A DNA stretch of 64,000 nucleotides, from positions 1 through 64,000 of the forward strand of contig NZ_JBDQZI010000015.1 of the NCBI RefSeq assembly GCF_042920265.1. The letters are read 5' to 3'. Positions 1-8,967 of the stretch are shown one piece after another. The notes beneath the pieces were generated by a model, which was not told where the DNA came from, made no database searches, and was given only the letters and a program-made list of their open reading frames with translations. Numbering within the stretch: the first letter of the stretch is position 1; each line of letters opens with the position of its first letter. A program made the position numbers and the translations under genes. Source of the DNA: Lysinibacillus_B sp042920265 (GTDB taxonomy: Bacteria; Bacillota; Bacilli; Bacillales_A; Planococcaceae).

Positions 1-260
1 AGAGCGTTACTTCATCATTCGACTCCTTGATAATATCCTTCAATTTAATTCATAAATTGCCTAACCTTTACCGAGATTGTGTTAACCACATCTCATTTGA
101 ATTAGGAACGTGTCGCACCAATAAACTGGCCCGATTGTGGAATAAGAAAAGAACCTGCATATCAACAGGATCTTTAATCAATCTTTATTTTAAATAATCA
201 ATCTTTTTATAAACCTATACGAGACCCTATGTAAAAAAATAATGTTGATTTTTAAATAAG

Positions 261-299
261 ACAGAGTAACTCCATGATTATTTTGGAGTTACCATCTGT
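261..299. terminator. Hairpin in the gene-free left end
   Basis: GTAACTCC (266-273) pairs with GGAGTTAC (285-292), extended by ACAGA/TCTGT, giving a stable hairpin about 65 bases downstream of the minus-strand gene ending at 365. The minus-strand side has only a weak T stretch, so it may be a terminator or just a structured 3' region. I see no gene in 1-364. Confidence 0.4.
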
Positions 300-364
300 A
301 AATATTGCCTCTTATTGAGCTTCAATTTCACTGGCTTGTCGTGCTTTACATACACGACTTCAGC

Positions 365-976
365 TTACGATTTCCTCTTAATAAATTCAGCGACCGCTTC
401 CCTAAGCCTTGATAGAGGAACGCTCACCTCATCTGCAATTTGAGATAATATCACAGCCCAACTGTGATGCTCACTGTCCTGTTTATTAAGAAACTTCATT
501 AAATCCCTTAATTCTCTCATTTCCCGCTCACTTAGCTGTTGTGCCATAAATTGTTTTATAAGGCTATTGATAAAATTCATATCTTTCATACTCGCTTCTA
601 TTAATAAAGAACCGGCTCTTGCAGTACTACAATCCAAAGCATAAGCAAGTTTACGAACATCTTCGTAATCATCTTCTCTCAATCTCGTTGTAATTCTTTC
701 ACATTCTCCTTCAGCCCTTTTACCAATAGGACCATCGATTAAATGTCCGCTATACCAAGTGTTGTTCAAATAGATTTCACGCTTGAAGTGGCGTGATAGA
801 CTGTCCAGAATCGTTTTATTTTGTATTGAATTGAGTATTAATTGCTCTGCTATATCTTTGACTGGCGTATATGTGAGAAAAGACAATCTATAAATAGCAT
901 CCTTTAATTCTATTAAAATGTAGGGCTTCAAATCCCGTTTTCGGTTTTTCCTTCTAAATGTTGCTCCCCTATTCAC
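365..976 (-). CDS. Tandem ribbon-helix-helix-like DNA-binding protein
   Basis: About 203 residues, no named family recognised. Two segments of similar layout (near residues 20-60 and 95-135) each show a short strand with alternating hydrophobics followed by two helices, the pattern of a ribbon-helix-helix fold (for example RITTRLREDDYEDVRKLAY). I infer an internally duplicated DNA-binding protein, as in plasmid partition or relaxosome accessory proteins. The longest frame opens at 985 with GTG directly against GAGGG. A second GTG at 976 has GAGGGG eight bases upstream and is the better start. It reads in the same direction as the conjugation operon but is separated from it by a terminator and a plus-strand mini-gene. 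Confidence 0.55.
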   Translation of the reverse strand: MNRGATFRRKNRKRDLKPYILIELKDAIYRLSFLTYTPVKDIAEQLILNSIQNKTILDSLSRHFKREIYLNNTWYSGHLIDGPIGKRAEGECERITTRLREDDYEDVRKLAYALDCSTARAGSLLIEASMKDMNFINSLIKQFMAQQLSEREMRELRDLMKFLNKQDSEHHSWAVILSQIADEVSVPLSRLREAVAEFIKRKS

Positions 977-1130
977 CCTCGACACCCCTCATTTCCATTG
1001 TTTTTCGGTAGCACCCTATCTTTTAGTCCCAGGGTTTGCTCTCATCTTATGAGTAGGGTAGCGGATCTATTCCACTTTGTATATAAGTGGAAAAAGGTGT
1101 CAAGAATACTTGTTAAAGGAGGGATCTTGA

Positions 1131-1253
1131 ATGGATGAAAAGAGAAAACTAGAGCTGGTAGAAGCTTTACGGAATCAATCAAAACGATATGGTTTCCCTA
1201 CTATTCCTAAAAAGAAAAAGAAAGCGAAAAAAGATGATCGGGCAAAAAATTAA
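1131..1253 (+). CDS. Short basic peptide (40 aa)
   Basis: An ATG with a near-perfect ribosome binding site (AAAGGAGG, eight bases upstream) opens a 40-codon frame. The N-terminal half is charged and helical and the C-terminal half is very lysine-rich (PKKKKKAKK), so the product should bind nucleic acid or be membrane-associated; no family recognised. Its last codons form the left arm of a terminator hairpin, so gene and terminator fit as one unit. A perfect 8-bp inverted repeat, TTCCACTT/AAGTGGAA, lies about 40 bases upstream and could be an operator. It is the only plus-strand gene in the first 17 kb. Confidence 0.5.
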   Translation: MDEKRKLELVEALRNQSKRYGFPTIPKKKKKAKKDDRAKN

Positions 1254-1270
1254 GCCTGCTCATCTTTTTT
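1233..1270 (+). terminator. Terminator of the 40-aa peptide gene
   Basis: GATGATCGGGC pairs with GCCTGCTCATC (one mismatch, one G-U), followed by TTTTTTATTT. The left arm overlaps the end of the coding region. Confidence 0.7.
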
Positions 1271-1346
1271 ATTTCCTCTCAACAATGTCATCTGCTAACG
1301 TTGCTATAAGCATATAAAATAGTGTTTGCTGGGCTAGCTTCTAAAC

Positions 1347-1379
1347 AAAAAAAGATTCATGCTATTAAATGCACGAATC
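1347..1379 (-). terminator. Likely terminator of the conjugation operon
   Basis: Read on the minus strand, a hairpin GATTCGTGC/GCATGAATC (1354-1379, one mismatch) is followed by seven T. It lies about 100 bases beyond the last minus-strand gene of the conjugation cluster. Confidence 0.6.
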
Positions 1380-1481
1380 CTTTTATATACGCCACCATGA
1401 TTATAATATATTTAGGGGTTCCTTCAGAATTATACTCATTTCCACTTTAAGAAAATTATTTTTTTCTAAAAATCTATTTAT

Positions 1482-1991
1482 CTAAATTTCTCCTTCTTTT
1501 TCATACTCAAAACCTAGAGAAAAGAATACATTTTTCTCATCAAGTTCCATCTGCTCACGCTCACGTTGGCTAATACGCCACTTCGCACTGTGCTTCTGAT
1601 TTCCTCGCACCTTTTTATAATTTGATTTCGCTCTGAAATAAGCAAATATCCCGTAAAAAACAATCATCGCTAAACATATGACAATTAATAAAATCATGTC
1701 TTGAACAGGCATTGACTCCGATTGCCATGTAATTTTGATTAACCCTGCAAATAGAAGAATCACGTGTGCCCCTATCACAAACAGCATTGCCATTTCCTTT
1801 TTTTGATTCTGCTCATCTACTCGTGTATGAAGCACAAATAAACTTGCTGAAAGGAGAATCAATAAAAAGGATAAAAAGGCTGGTGGGACAAACCACCCCA
1901 TTACACTACTAATTAAAAAGGCATAACCCGTGGCAAAGCAAACGTCGTAAAGTAACGCTCGGATAATTTGATTTTTAGTCATTGGCTGCAT
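1482..1991 (-). CDS. Four-TM membrane protein, last gene of the conjugation cluster
   Basis: 169 residues with about four hydrophobic segments (roughly 10-30, 34-54, 68-88, 98-119) and a basic C-terminal tail rich in R, K and E. No family recognised. The start overlaps the end of the replication-relaxation gene by 17 bases, implying translational coupling. Position suggests a role tied to that protein, such as membrane tethering, but this is inference. The 25-base AT-rich repeat shared with the end of the gene at 11703 abuts its stop. Confidence 0.55.
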   Translation of the reverse strand: MQPMTKNQIIRALLYDVCFATGYAFLISSVMGWFVPPAFLSFLLILLSASLFVLHTRVDEQNQKKEMAMLFVIGAHVILLFAGLIKITWQSESMPVQDMILLIVICLAMIVFYGIFAYFRAKSNYKKVRGNQKHSAKWRISQREREQMELDEKNVFFSLGFEYEKEGEI

Positions 1992-3084
1992 CTGATGCTT
2001 CCCCCTTTAAATGAAAGACCTTTAAAACTTCATTCGGTGCTACTCGAATCGGTTCAATAAAGTTCCGCTTCACAGCAACAAGCTCTTCCTGCAATTTCAT
2101 AGACGTACAAACCAATAAATTCATCCCATGCCTTCTACTATCCGCTTCACTATATGTTTGAATCGCTTGGATTTTCTTAATATCGAGATCCATTATATTC
2201 ACATAAAAATACCGCTTGCCCTGGTATTCTATAATCGTTTTGAAAACGGAATGTTCGGCAGTCGATTGATTTAAAAGATCCTCTGCAGTTGTACCCTTTT
2301 CCAATTCACTATAAATTACTTTAAAACCGTATACAGAAGCAAAGTGATATAAACTGTGCTGCTCCCAATCTTCAAAGCTTGAAAACGTCTTTAGAATTTG
2401 TTGTCCTAGCTTGAACGGGATTACTTTTATGGAATAGCCCGTATATAGAAAGTCTTTTGTTGTCGTTTTACTCATGGCTATATGCATGAAGTCCTCGATT
2501 CCCTTCTTTCCTTTTCCAAAAACCACATACTGACGAATAGAGCCAGCTCGTTCCATGATTTCGCTCTGAATTTTACCGATTGTCTGTGTTAATGGCGCTT
2601 CCGTCATTACATACATGGCATAGCTTTGTTGATTATCCTTACTAATTAGAGCACCTTGTACTTGTGTACGGCTACCTAATCCAAATAGCTTTTTAGTAGC
2701 TCTGCTATCATGGACTTGCCAGTTCTCCATTGCTCTTACTAATAAATCATTTGCTGTTAAGACATAATAGCGAAGCTGCTCAGTTAAATAATTATCTGCA
2801 AAGCTTTCATCAACAAAGTGCTGATTATAATGTAGTGCTCCTATACCACGCATTGAAATTGCATGAAAGGAATGACCCTTCTTCTGACCACGTGAGCCTG
2901 ATTGTGTAGAAGAACGAATCAATCCTGCTTTACGTAGCTGATACAACACTTTATTTAAATACATCGTTGTCACATCAGCATTCCTCTCCCCTAGTTGTTC
3001 CGTTGTCAGCACGCGAAATTTACAGAGGTCTAATAATATTTGTATTTTTCTTTCGGATAATCGCTTATAAATCGTTTGTGTCAT
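1975..3084 (-). CDS. Replication-relaxation family winged-helix protein
   Basis: 369 residues. The N-terminal 85 residues form a winged helix-turn-helix (TTEQLGERN...TMYLNKVLYQLRKAGLI), as in the replication-relaxation family found next to conjugation or replication genes of Firmicutes plasmids. Proteins of this family are thought to bind plasmid DNA; a relaxase-like role has been proposed for some, and the central part (about 100-300) would hold that activity, which I cannot show from motifs. It lies between a RusA-like gene and a membrane-protein gene, all on the minus strand. Start ATG at 3084; the nearest GGAG is about 13 bases upstream, so the site is poor. Confidence 0.65.
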   Translation of the reverse strand: MTQTIYKRLSERKIQILLDLCKFRVLTTEQLGERNADVTTMYLNKVLYQLRKAGLIRSSTQSGSRGQKKGHSFHAISMRGIGALHYNQHFVDESFADNYLTEQLRYYVLTANDLLVRAMENWQVHDSRATKKLFGLGSRTQVQGALISKDNQQSYAMYVMTEAPLTQTIGKIQSEIMERAGSIRQYVVFGKGKKGIEDFMHIAMSKTTTKDFLYTGYSIKVIPFKLGQQILKTFSSFEDWEQHSLYHFASVYGFKVIYSELEKGTTAEDLLNQSTAEHSVFKTIIEYQGKRYFYVNIMDLDIKKIQAIQTYSEADSRRHGMNLLVCTSMKLQEELVAVKRNFIEPIRVAPNEVLKVFHLKGEASDAAND

Positions 3085-3295
3085 TTTCTATGGGTGGCTC
3101 CTTTATACTGGGCTTGTTTATCTCTCGGCTCTGTCTGGCTATCCCTATCCTCGTTCTAAACTGCAAGAATCGAATTAAAGTTGTAATCGGTGAAAAATCC
3201 TGATATATCACTGTTTTAGAGCTTCCATTTTTGTCATAAAACTAGGTCAAAATTGAGATCGAAAGAAAAAAGCAATTTTGACCCTCTGAAAGCAC

Positions 3296-3880
3296 CTAAA
3301 AAAATTTACTTTCATCAAGCAATCGAGCACGCGCTATCTTTAAAATTTCCTCATTCATACGGATAATTTGAGCCGGTTGCTGCTGTAATTTCGGTATTAC
3401 ATTAGAATCAACAAATTTAGATAAATAACCGCTTGGTATCAAATAACACTCCAACATATCGACTTCTCCTTGCACACCAGATGTATACAAATCTAGGTAA
3501 TGAAAGCTGTCATCCTCAATAATTTGAAGTGATTTCACCGCATCAATGACATATTTATAATCATAGTTATCTAAATCAGTCGCTCTTTTCGTTGAGAAAT
3601 GATGGATGATGATACAAATTGCTTTTGAAAACCTAAAATAATCAGCTGTGCGATCCAATTGCTTATGTGTTTCATTAAAAAACCACTCTCTTAACGTGCT
3701 TTTTTCAAGTTTTGCAATACGCTGCCTATCATTACGAGTAGATTGTGCTCGCATTTTCAAATCACTATTTTTAAAGCCTATATATTTAAAGGAATAGTAA
3801 GGAATCCTGATTTCATTTTCCTTAAAATTTATGTATTGTAATGCTTGCACATCTATCTTCCCTTCATATTTTGTAAACAT
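3296..3880 (-). CDS. RusA-like Holliday junction resolvase (divergent)
   Basis: 194 residues. The centre reads TDLDNYDYKYVIDAVKSLQ and then IEDDS, which matches the spacing of the RusA signature D-x-D-N-x4-5-K-x3-D-A ... D-D-S, where the aspartates and lysine bind metal and cleave four-way junctions. The rest is not similar enough for a firm call, and the protein is longer than typical RusA (about 120 residues), with a basic N-terminal extension. On phages and plasmids RusA resolves recombination or replication intermediates. Between it and the upstream wall hydrolase lies a repeat-rich 140-base spacer of GTAAACA elements. Confidence 0.5.
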   Translation of the reverse strand: MFTKYEGKIDVQALQYINFKENEIRIPYYSFKYIGFKNSDLKMRAQSTRNDRQRIAKLEKSTLREWFFNETHKQLDRTADYFRFSKAICIIIHHFSTKRATDLDNYDYKYVIDAVKSLQIIEDDSFHYLDLYTSGVQGEVDMLECYLIPSGYLSKFVDSNVIPKLQQQPAQIIRMNEEILKIARARLLDESKFF

Positions 3881-4023
3881 TCGTAAACACTTGATATATC
3901 AGCTTTCTTATTTATTTTTCTAAGATTTCCACAGCATTCTTCGTAAACAAAATCATTTATGGAAAAAATGTTTACAAAAAGGGCTGAAAATTCCCGGCAA
4001 ACGTTGATACATCAAGTGTTTAC
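3873..4023. repeat. GTAAACA direct and inverted repeats, iteron- or operator-like
   Basis: The spacer holds GTAAACA three times (a doublet spaced 10 bases near 3873-3889, and 3943) and its complement TGTTTAC near 3969 and 4017. The outer copies extend into a 19-base inverted repeat with one mismatch (3883-3901 and 4005-4023), core ACTTGAT/ATCAAGT. The doublet with the same 10-base step recurs at 16565-16581 inside a hairpin loop. This layout suggests binding sites of a plasmid DNA-binding protein (replication, transfer or partition). Confidence 0.6.
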
Positions 4024-4024
4024 A

Positions 4025-5113
4025 TTAATTCAATAAATCTTGTACATATGGAATTGGATTTTTCTGAACACCATTAATCCAAAACTCTAAATGTAAGTGA
4101 GGTCCCGTTGAACCGCCTGTACTTCCTACATAGCCTATCACTTCACCTGTTTTGACTTTTTTACCGACAGGAACACCTTGCTTATTCATATGAGCATATA
4201 GCGTTTCAAGTCCATCTCCATGATTAATCCTTACATACCAGCCCCAGCCAACTTCTTTACCGTCACTATAAATCAAATTATATTCTGACCTAGTTATAAC
4301 ACCTTCTGTAAAGGCTACAATCGGTTGTCCTTCAACACCATTTACCGCAATATCTATCCCCTTATGTTCTCGACCCCAACGTGGACCAAAATGAGAAGTA
4401 ATTTGTTTTGTATAAGGTACTGGCCATGCTTTCCCATTTCTTATCGTTGTCGCAACAGAGCCGTCAAACTCTTCCCAACCATCTGTATAGCCAATAAAAC
4501 GATCATATACTTCGTTTACATATTGCGAAGAATGATTATAGGCAAAAATAGCAGCTTGTATTTTGTCTATTTCCGTTGAACCCTTCATATTAGCCGATAA
4601 ATATTTCGCAGCTGAATGTATAGCATCTTCCTCATTCCAGGGATCTGCTTTACCGTCACCGTTACCGTCAACACCATAGCCCCCGTACTTACTAATTTGA
4701 GCAGGCGACATCAAAATATCTTTTGGAATACCACCATTCCCTAAACCATTGCAAGTTGGGTAAGACCATCCAACAAATGTACAATCCATGAACTGCATCG
4801 CTCCAATTGCACCCGCTGAAGATACAGTCTTATTTTGCGAGAAATTCGTTTCCTGTCTATGAATCGAGGCTAGTAACAGCCAATGGATACCATACTTTTC
4901 TCCGGCTTCCTGATAAAACGGAATAAATTCAGCAGGGATTTCATTCTCAGCGATTACTGACATATCGGTTGAAAATGAGCCACTAGGAAAGGCATTTTCA
5001 TTATTTCCGCCGACAATTACTGCTACCATCAACAGTACAAACACAACACAGCATACAATTAATACAGGTATTAAACCGATTGAAAGCGAACCAATAACAA
5101 GCATCTTTTTCAT
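4025..5113 (-). CDS. Conjugative bifunctional cell-wall hydrolase (SLT transglycosylase + M23 peptidase)
   Basis: 362 residues. An N-terminal membrane anchor (about 5-36) is followed by a lysozyme-like lytic transglycosylase domain with the probable catalytic Glu88 in HRQET and the AGAIGAMQFM motif. The C-terminal LytM/M23 domain carries metal-ligand residues His250, Asp254 (HKGID) and His339/His341 (HLH). Such two-domain hydrolases (VirB1-like, TcpG/Orf14 type) open the thick Gram-positive wall for the transfer channel. All key residues are present, so both activities are expected. The ATG overlaps the stop of the upstream gene by four bases (ATGA), so the two are coupled. Confidence 0.85.
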   Translation of the reverse strand: MKKMLVIGSLSIGLIPVLIVCCVVFVLLMVAVIVGGNNENAFPSGSFSTDMSVIAENEIPAEFIPFYQEAGEKYGIHWLLLASIHRQETNFSQNKTVSSAGAIGAMQFMDCTFVGWSYPTCNGLGNGGIPKDILMSPAQISKYGGYGVDGNGDGKADPWNEEDAIHSAAKYLSANMKGSTEIDKIQAAIFAYNHSSQYVNEVYDRFIGYTDGWEEFDGSVATTIRNGKAWPVPYTKQITSHFGPRWGREHKGIDIAVNGVEGQPIVAFTEGVITRSEYNLIYSDGKEVGWGWYVRINHGDGLETLYAHMNKQGVPVGKKVKTGEVIGYVGSTGGSTGPHLHLEFWINGVQKNPIPYVQDLLN

Positions 5114-5796
5114 CGACTATTTACCTTTACAATGCGCACATCTGACACTTTAAATTCTGATACAAGCTTTTCCACTTTCACATAATAGACGTAGCTTTGC
5201 TCTTCAAATAACGAACCATCTGAGCCAAATACCTTGCCATCAATAAATGCAGAAAATACCATGTGTGTACTAACTTGGTCATAGGTTTCGAGCAATTCAA
5301 ATTTAGTAATTTCAGCTTTATACGCACTATTCGTGGCTCTACCTGTTTGAGCAATTAATGTTTCATATAATTCAGGGGCTGTGATGGATTGAACAGCTTC
5401 AATATGTGCCTTTATCTCATCACCATTAAATGAATAAATAGAGGTTGAAAATTGAGTAGCAATATCTTTTGCTGCTTGAATTTCATCTTCAGTAAAATAA
5501 TCTGAAATGGTATATGTTCGTTCTTCTTCTGGTGCATCTTCTAAGGGACGCACATTTTGATCTAGTTCACTTTCTGACATTACATCATGGGTGTGGCTAG
5601 GATGACCCTCCTCGTGCTTATCTGCATCTTCTAAAGGGCTTACTGAATCCATTTCGATATGTTGCTCTGTTACAACATCATCTTCATTTGCTTGCTTTTC
5701 TTCCTTTTCGACTTTTTTACCTGTCATGTACATAAAAACAAAAAGCATGATAGCCAACGCTACCATGCCATTTGTTACGATTTTCCGCTTACTCAT
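5110..5796 (-). CDS. Membrane-anchored extracytoplasmic conjugation protein
   Basis: 228 residues: a short basic start, one membrane segment (about 9-26), a long acidic and histidine-containing linker (about 30-105), and a C-terminal domain of about 120 residues that looks NTF2-like (helix, then strands, ending YVYYVKVEKLVSEFKVSDVRIV). Similar anchored proteins lie next to wall hydrolases in Tcp-type systems and may be scaffold parts comparable to VirB8/TcpC domains, though I cannot name the family. Start ATG has AGGAG upstream. Four-base overlap with the hydrolase gene. Confidence 0.55.
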   Translation of the reverse strand: MSKRKIVTNGMVALAIMLFVFMYMTGKKVEKEEKQANEDDVVTEQHIEMDSVSPLEDADKHEEGHPSHTHDVMSESELDQNVRPLEDAPEEERTYTISDYFTEDEIQAAKDIATQFSTSIYSFNGDEIKAHIEAVQSITAPELYETLIAQTGRATNSAYKAEITKFELLETYDQVSTHMVFSAFIDGKVFGSDGSLFEEQSYVYYVKVEKLVSEFKVSDVRIVKVNSR

Positions 5797-5861
5797 CTCA
5801 TGCTCCTATCACTAAATGGGTATTCTCGTAAATATGGCATTGTCTAATAGACTGCTGCCTT

Positions 5862-8288
5862 CTAATTTTTTGGAGAAAGCTCTTTTGCTTCGATATTTGG
5901 GTCAGCGACCATCTCTTTTATTTTTTGTATCATAAATTCATCTCTAGATAATGGCTCTGTGCTATTTCGAGCTGTACGTGAAGTAGGATAATGTTCAAGA
6001 TAGCTGTTATATTGCTTATAAATCTCTTGAATTCGTTCCTCAGTTACTTTTACTTCTACAACACCACGAGTTTCATTAATAGATGAAGATTGTTGAGAAA
6101 TTTGATTAATCTTTTCAATTGTTCTTACCTGTAAGTGCATTTGCTTCATCTTCTCTGCATTCGCATGAAGATTCGTATCTAAACACTCTGTCAGCTGCTT
6201 ATACTCGACTTTTTCAATGACAAAGTCCGTAAATGGTTTCGGTAATGAACCGTTTTGAACCTGTTGTTCAGCATACAATTTATGTTCATGCACATATGTT
6301 TCCATATCAATTAACGAAATGTCGTTAAAATAATCCCCAAGGGTATCATAAAACTGGTTTGCACCGACTGTGCCCAATTCTTCTACGATAATTTGTTTTT
6401 TACGTGTATCCTCTACTTTACCTGCGAGACTAGAAAGGACTTTCGTTTGCTCTTGATGATGAACTAAATTATCTGTTGCCTCAGCATTTCGTTTTTTCAC
6501 AATATGACGTGCCATGTATTCACTCATGCTTTGACCATGCGTATTATCATTTTCATAGGCTTCTAAATATGCTGTTTTCGCGTCATTTAATTCTTCTACG
6601 GAAACATCTGATAAACGGTGGTCTTTTAATTGATGTTTCAATGCGTCTACTTGCATTGAGTCAAGCTGTTCATTGTCACTAAATTCCTGTAGATGATTAA
6701 GTGAATTGATATCAAGATTCGATTTAGCCATTTTATCTGAAAGCATCTTATAACCAAGAGCTGATGTCGCAATACTTTTCGTAGCGTCACCAATAGAAAC
6801 ATCTCCTGTCATAGCCTTTGTCGCTTCTCTTGTGGCATTAGCTGCTAACATAGCTGGAGCCACAGCACCACCTGTTGCAACCGCAACGGTCGTACCAATA
6901 GCTGCCGTTGCTGTATTTTGGAATCCTTGCTTAGCTGGATCAATTAATGAAGCGTGCATTTGCTCTCTCATTAAGGCTAACTGTTCTGAACCTTTCGTGA
7001 AGATTCCACCAATTCGCTTTCTTAATAGGAACATCGCCATGATTAAAATGGTTTGTAATACAATCGCTAATACAAGCCCTTTAGAGCCACCACCTGCAAT
7101 TGCGCTTAGGCTATAAATCACTTCTGTTAAACCAAAGATTAAAAGGGCACCAATGCTAACAACTGATTTTAAAACTAACGGTAACGAAAACTCGAATAGA
7201 TATCGTTTTAATACACCAAATTGTCCTGGCAACGCAGCCCATAAAAATACAAATGGAGCCACCATCGCCATGATTAAAAACCATACTTGGAACAATAGCA
7301 ATGATAGAGATAACAAGTAGACTGGAATTGATGCAACAGCATTGCCGATTATCATAATGCCTGTGTAATTATATCGTTTCCAAATTGATGAAACGAGCAT
7401 TGTATTATTTTGTTCGTTATCGATTTCATTAATTACTTCATTTTTTCGTTCTTCCTCATTAGTTTGTGGGTCTAGAGTTAAAAGCCTTAAAGCTCTTTCT
7501 TTTGATACATCTGTTCTTCCATACTGTAGTAATAGGTAAGGTTTATGAACAAACGTATTAAAAAGGTTGTCGTACATTTGAGTCTGAATTGTATTGGACT
7601 TCACTACACCTGTCGTTTCATCTATAACTGCATCACCTGTTGTCCCCGACAATATTAATGCTGAAAATTCATTTGAAATGGTATGTGCACCCTTTAAAAA
7701 AGTTGTGTAATTGCTAAAGAATGCTAAAGCCAAAGTAAATACAATAATCGATTTTAACAAGCTACTAAACGCACCAATTGAAGCACGTTTTACTACAAAT
7801 TGATACAATGTATATAGCGCCACTATTATAGCAATCAATCCACCAAATGAGCCAAATAAGCCGCCAACTGTAATTGAACCATCACCTAACCCAGAGATAC
7901 CTATTACAGTCCCTGACATAGAATCAATCAAATCATTTACTATATTGATGTCATAAGCAAAATCAAGAATACTAATCATCAAATTAGTCATGAACATATT
8001 AAATGAAAAAGCTAGTTCAAGGAGTAAGAAAAACACATAATAAATGGCTTCCATTACCCCTTCACTAATATTTGAAATATCAAAGGCATTGATTACAGTT
8101 GTTAAAAAGCCTTCTGAATCATCATTTGCTTCTTTCTCAGTAATAATATCTAAATCGTAATAAATATCTTCATTTTTAAACTCGCCATAATTTGCATCAA
8201 ACATCTCGTCTTCTGCACTTACTTGATACATTGGCAGGCAAAAAAGGACCATCATACAAATAAGTATTTTATTTATCCAGCCAATCAT
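5862..8288 (-). CDS. TrbL/VirB6-like (TcpH-type) conjugation channel membrane protein
   Basis: About 808 residues. An N-terminal signal sequence ending near SAEDE is followed by an acidic stretch and several membrane segments in the first 430 residues; the C-terminal half is soluble and helical. Size, topology and position next to VirB4 and the hydrolase fit the polytopic channel protein of Gram-positive systems (TcpH/Orf15/TrbL-VirB6 class). The longest frame opens at 8309, but the internal ATG at 8288 has GGGAG seven bases upstream and gives a clean signal peptide, so I place the start there; it still overlaps the preceding lipoprotein gene by 20 bases. Confidence 0.7.
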   Translation of the reverse strand: MIGWINKILICMMVLFCLPMYQVSAEDEMFDANYGEFKNEDIYYDLDIITEKEANDDSEGFLTTVINAFDISNISEGVMEAIYYVFFLLLELAFSFNMFMTNLMISILDFAYDINIVNDLIDSMSGTVIGISGLGDGSITVGGLFGSFGGLIAIIVALYTLYQFVVKRASIGAFSSLLKSIIVFTLALAFFSNYTTFLKGAHTISNEFSALILSGTTGDAVIDETTGVVKSNTIQTQMYDNLFNTFVHKPYLLLQYGRTDVSKERALRLLTLDPQTNEEERKNEVINEIDNEQNNTMLVSSIWKRYNYTGIMIIGNAVASIPVYLLSLSLLLFQVWFLIMAMVAPFVFLWAALPGQFGVLKRYLFEFSLPLVLKSVVSIGALLIFGLTEVIYSLSAIAGGGSKGLVLAIVLQTILIMAMFLLRKRIGGIFTKGSEQLALMREQMHASLIDPAKQGFQNTATAAIGTTVAVATGGAVAPAMLAANATREATKAMTGDVSIGDATKSIATSALGYKMLSDKMAKSNLDINSLNHLQEFSDNEQLDSMQVDALKHQLKDHRLSDVSVEELNDAKTAYLEAYENDNTHGQSMSEYMARHIVKKRNAEATDNLVHHQEQTKVLSSLAGKVEDTRKKQIIVEELGTVGANQFYDTLGDYFNDISLIDMETYVHEHKLYAEQQVQNGSLPKPFTDFVIEKVEYKQLTECLDTNLHANAEKMKQMHLQVRTIEKINQISQQSSSINETRGVVEVKVTEERIQEIYKQYNSYLEHYPTSRTARNSTEPLSRDEFMIQKIKEMVADPNIEAKELSPKN

Positions 8289-8955
8289 TATAAGACTCCC
8301 ATGCATCAAAATACGGCTGTAATTCTATACGCTTTTCCTCTGTCATACCATCATAAAATTCCTTAGTTTCTTCAAATGTAACTAATTTAGTGGCTTGCTC
8401 GGGATACAACTCAATTAAATCTTTAATTATCGGCCCTTTGACCTTTCCTCTTGGAAAATGAATTTCTAGCTTTGGTGAAGAATAACTGTACGCTGCACCA
8501 TAACGAATTTGCCACTTATCATCTATTTTCTCAGCAACAAATGGTGCAGCTTTCATAGAATCTGTTCTTTCGTGATGGTAACGTAAAACATATAACAGCA
8601 AACCATCTTCTTCATAAAGGTTAGTACGCCAAACTTCATAATTATTCCCTACATTTCGATACTGGAAATAGTAGCGAATATCATCCCATTCACTTGGCAA
8701 GAAATCGCTAGAATTTTTAGCCTTGCTATATTTTTCTAAGTCGCCCTCGTAAAACATCCCCTCTAATGCTTCTCTATTGCCAATCACATAGGTAACCATA
8801 TATTCATGCATTTTTGCATCAATTTCTGCAAATTCATCCTGCTTCACATTCTCCTCAATTACTTTTGAATCCTCCGTATTTTGAAAAGCCTCATTACCAC
8901 AAGCTCCCAACAATAAAGCACTTCCAAAAGCTAACCCTAGCCATAATTCCCCCAA
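8269..8955 (-). CDS. Conjugation-cluster lipoprotein
   Basis: 228 residues, opening with TTG at 8955 eight bases after AGGAGG. The N-terminus is a type II signal peptide with lipobox LLGAC, so the mature protein starts at Cys19 and is lipid-anchored outside the membrane. The remaining 200 residues are acidic and aromatic, perhaps one globular domain; no family recognised. The gene sits between VirB4 and the VirB6-like gene and overlaps the latter, so a surface part of the mating apparatus is likely by context only. Confidence 0.6.
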   Translation of the reverse strand: MGELWLGLAFGSALLLGACGNEAFQNTEDSKVIEENVKQDEFAEIDAKMHEYMVTYVIGNREALEGMFYEGDLEKYSKAKNSSDFLPSEWDDIRYYFQYRNVGNNYEVWRTNLYEEDGLLLYVLRYHHERTDSMKAAPFVAEKIDDKWQIRYGAAYSYSSPKLEIHFPRGKVKGPIIKDLIELYPEQATKLVTFEETKEFYDGMTEEKRIELQPYFDAWESYNDWLDK

Positions 8956-8967
8956 TTGACACGCCTC

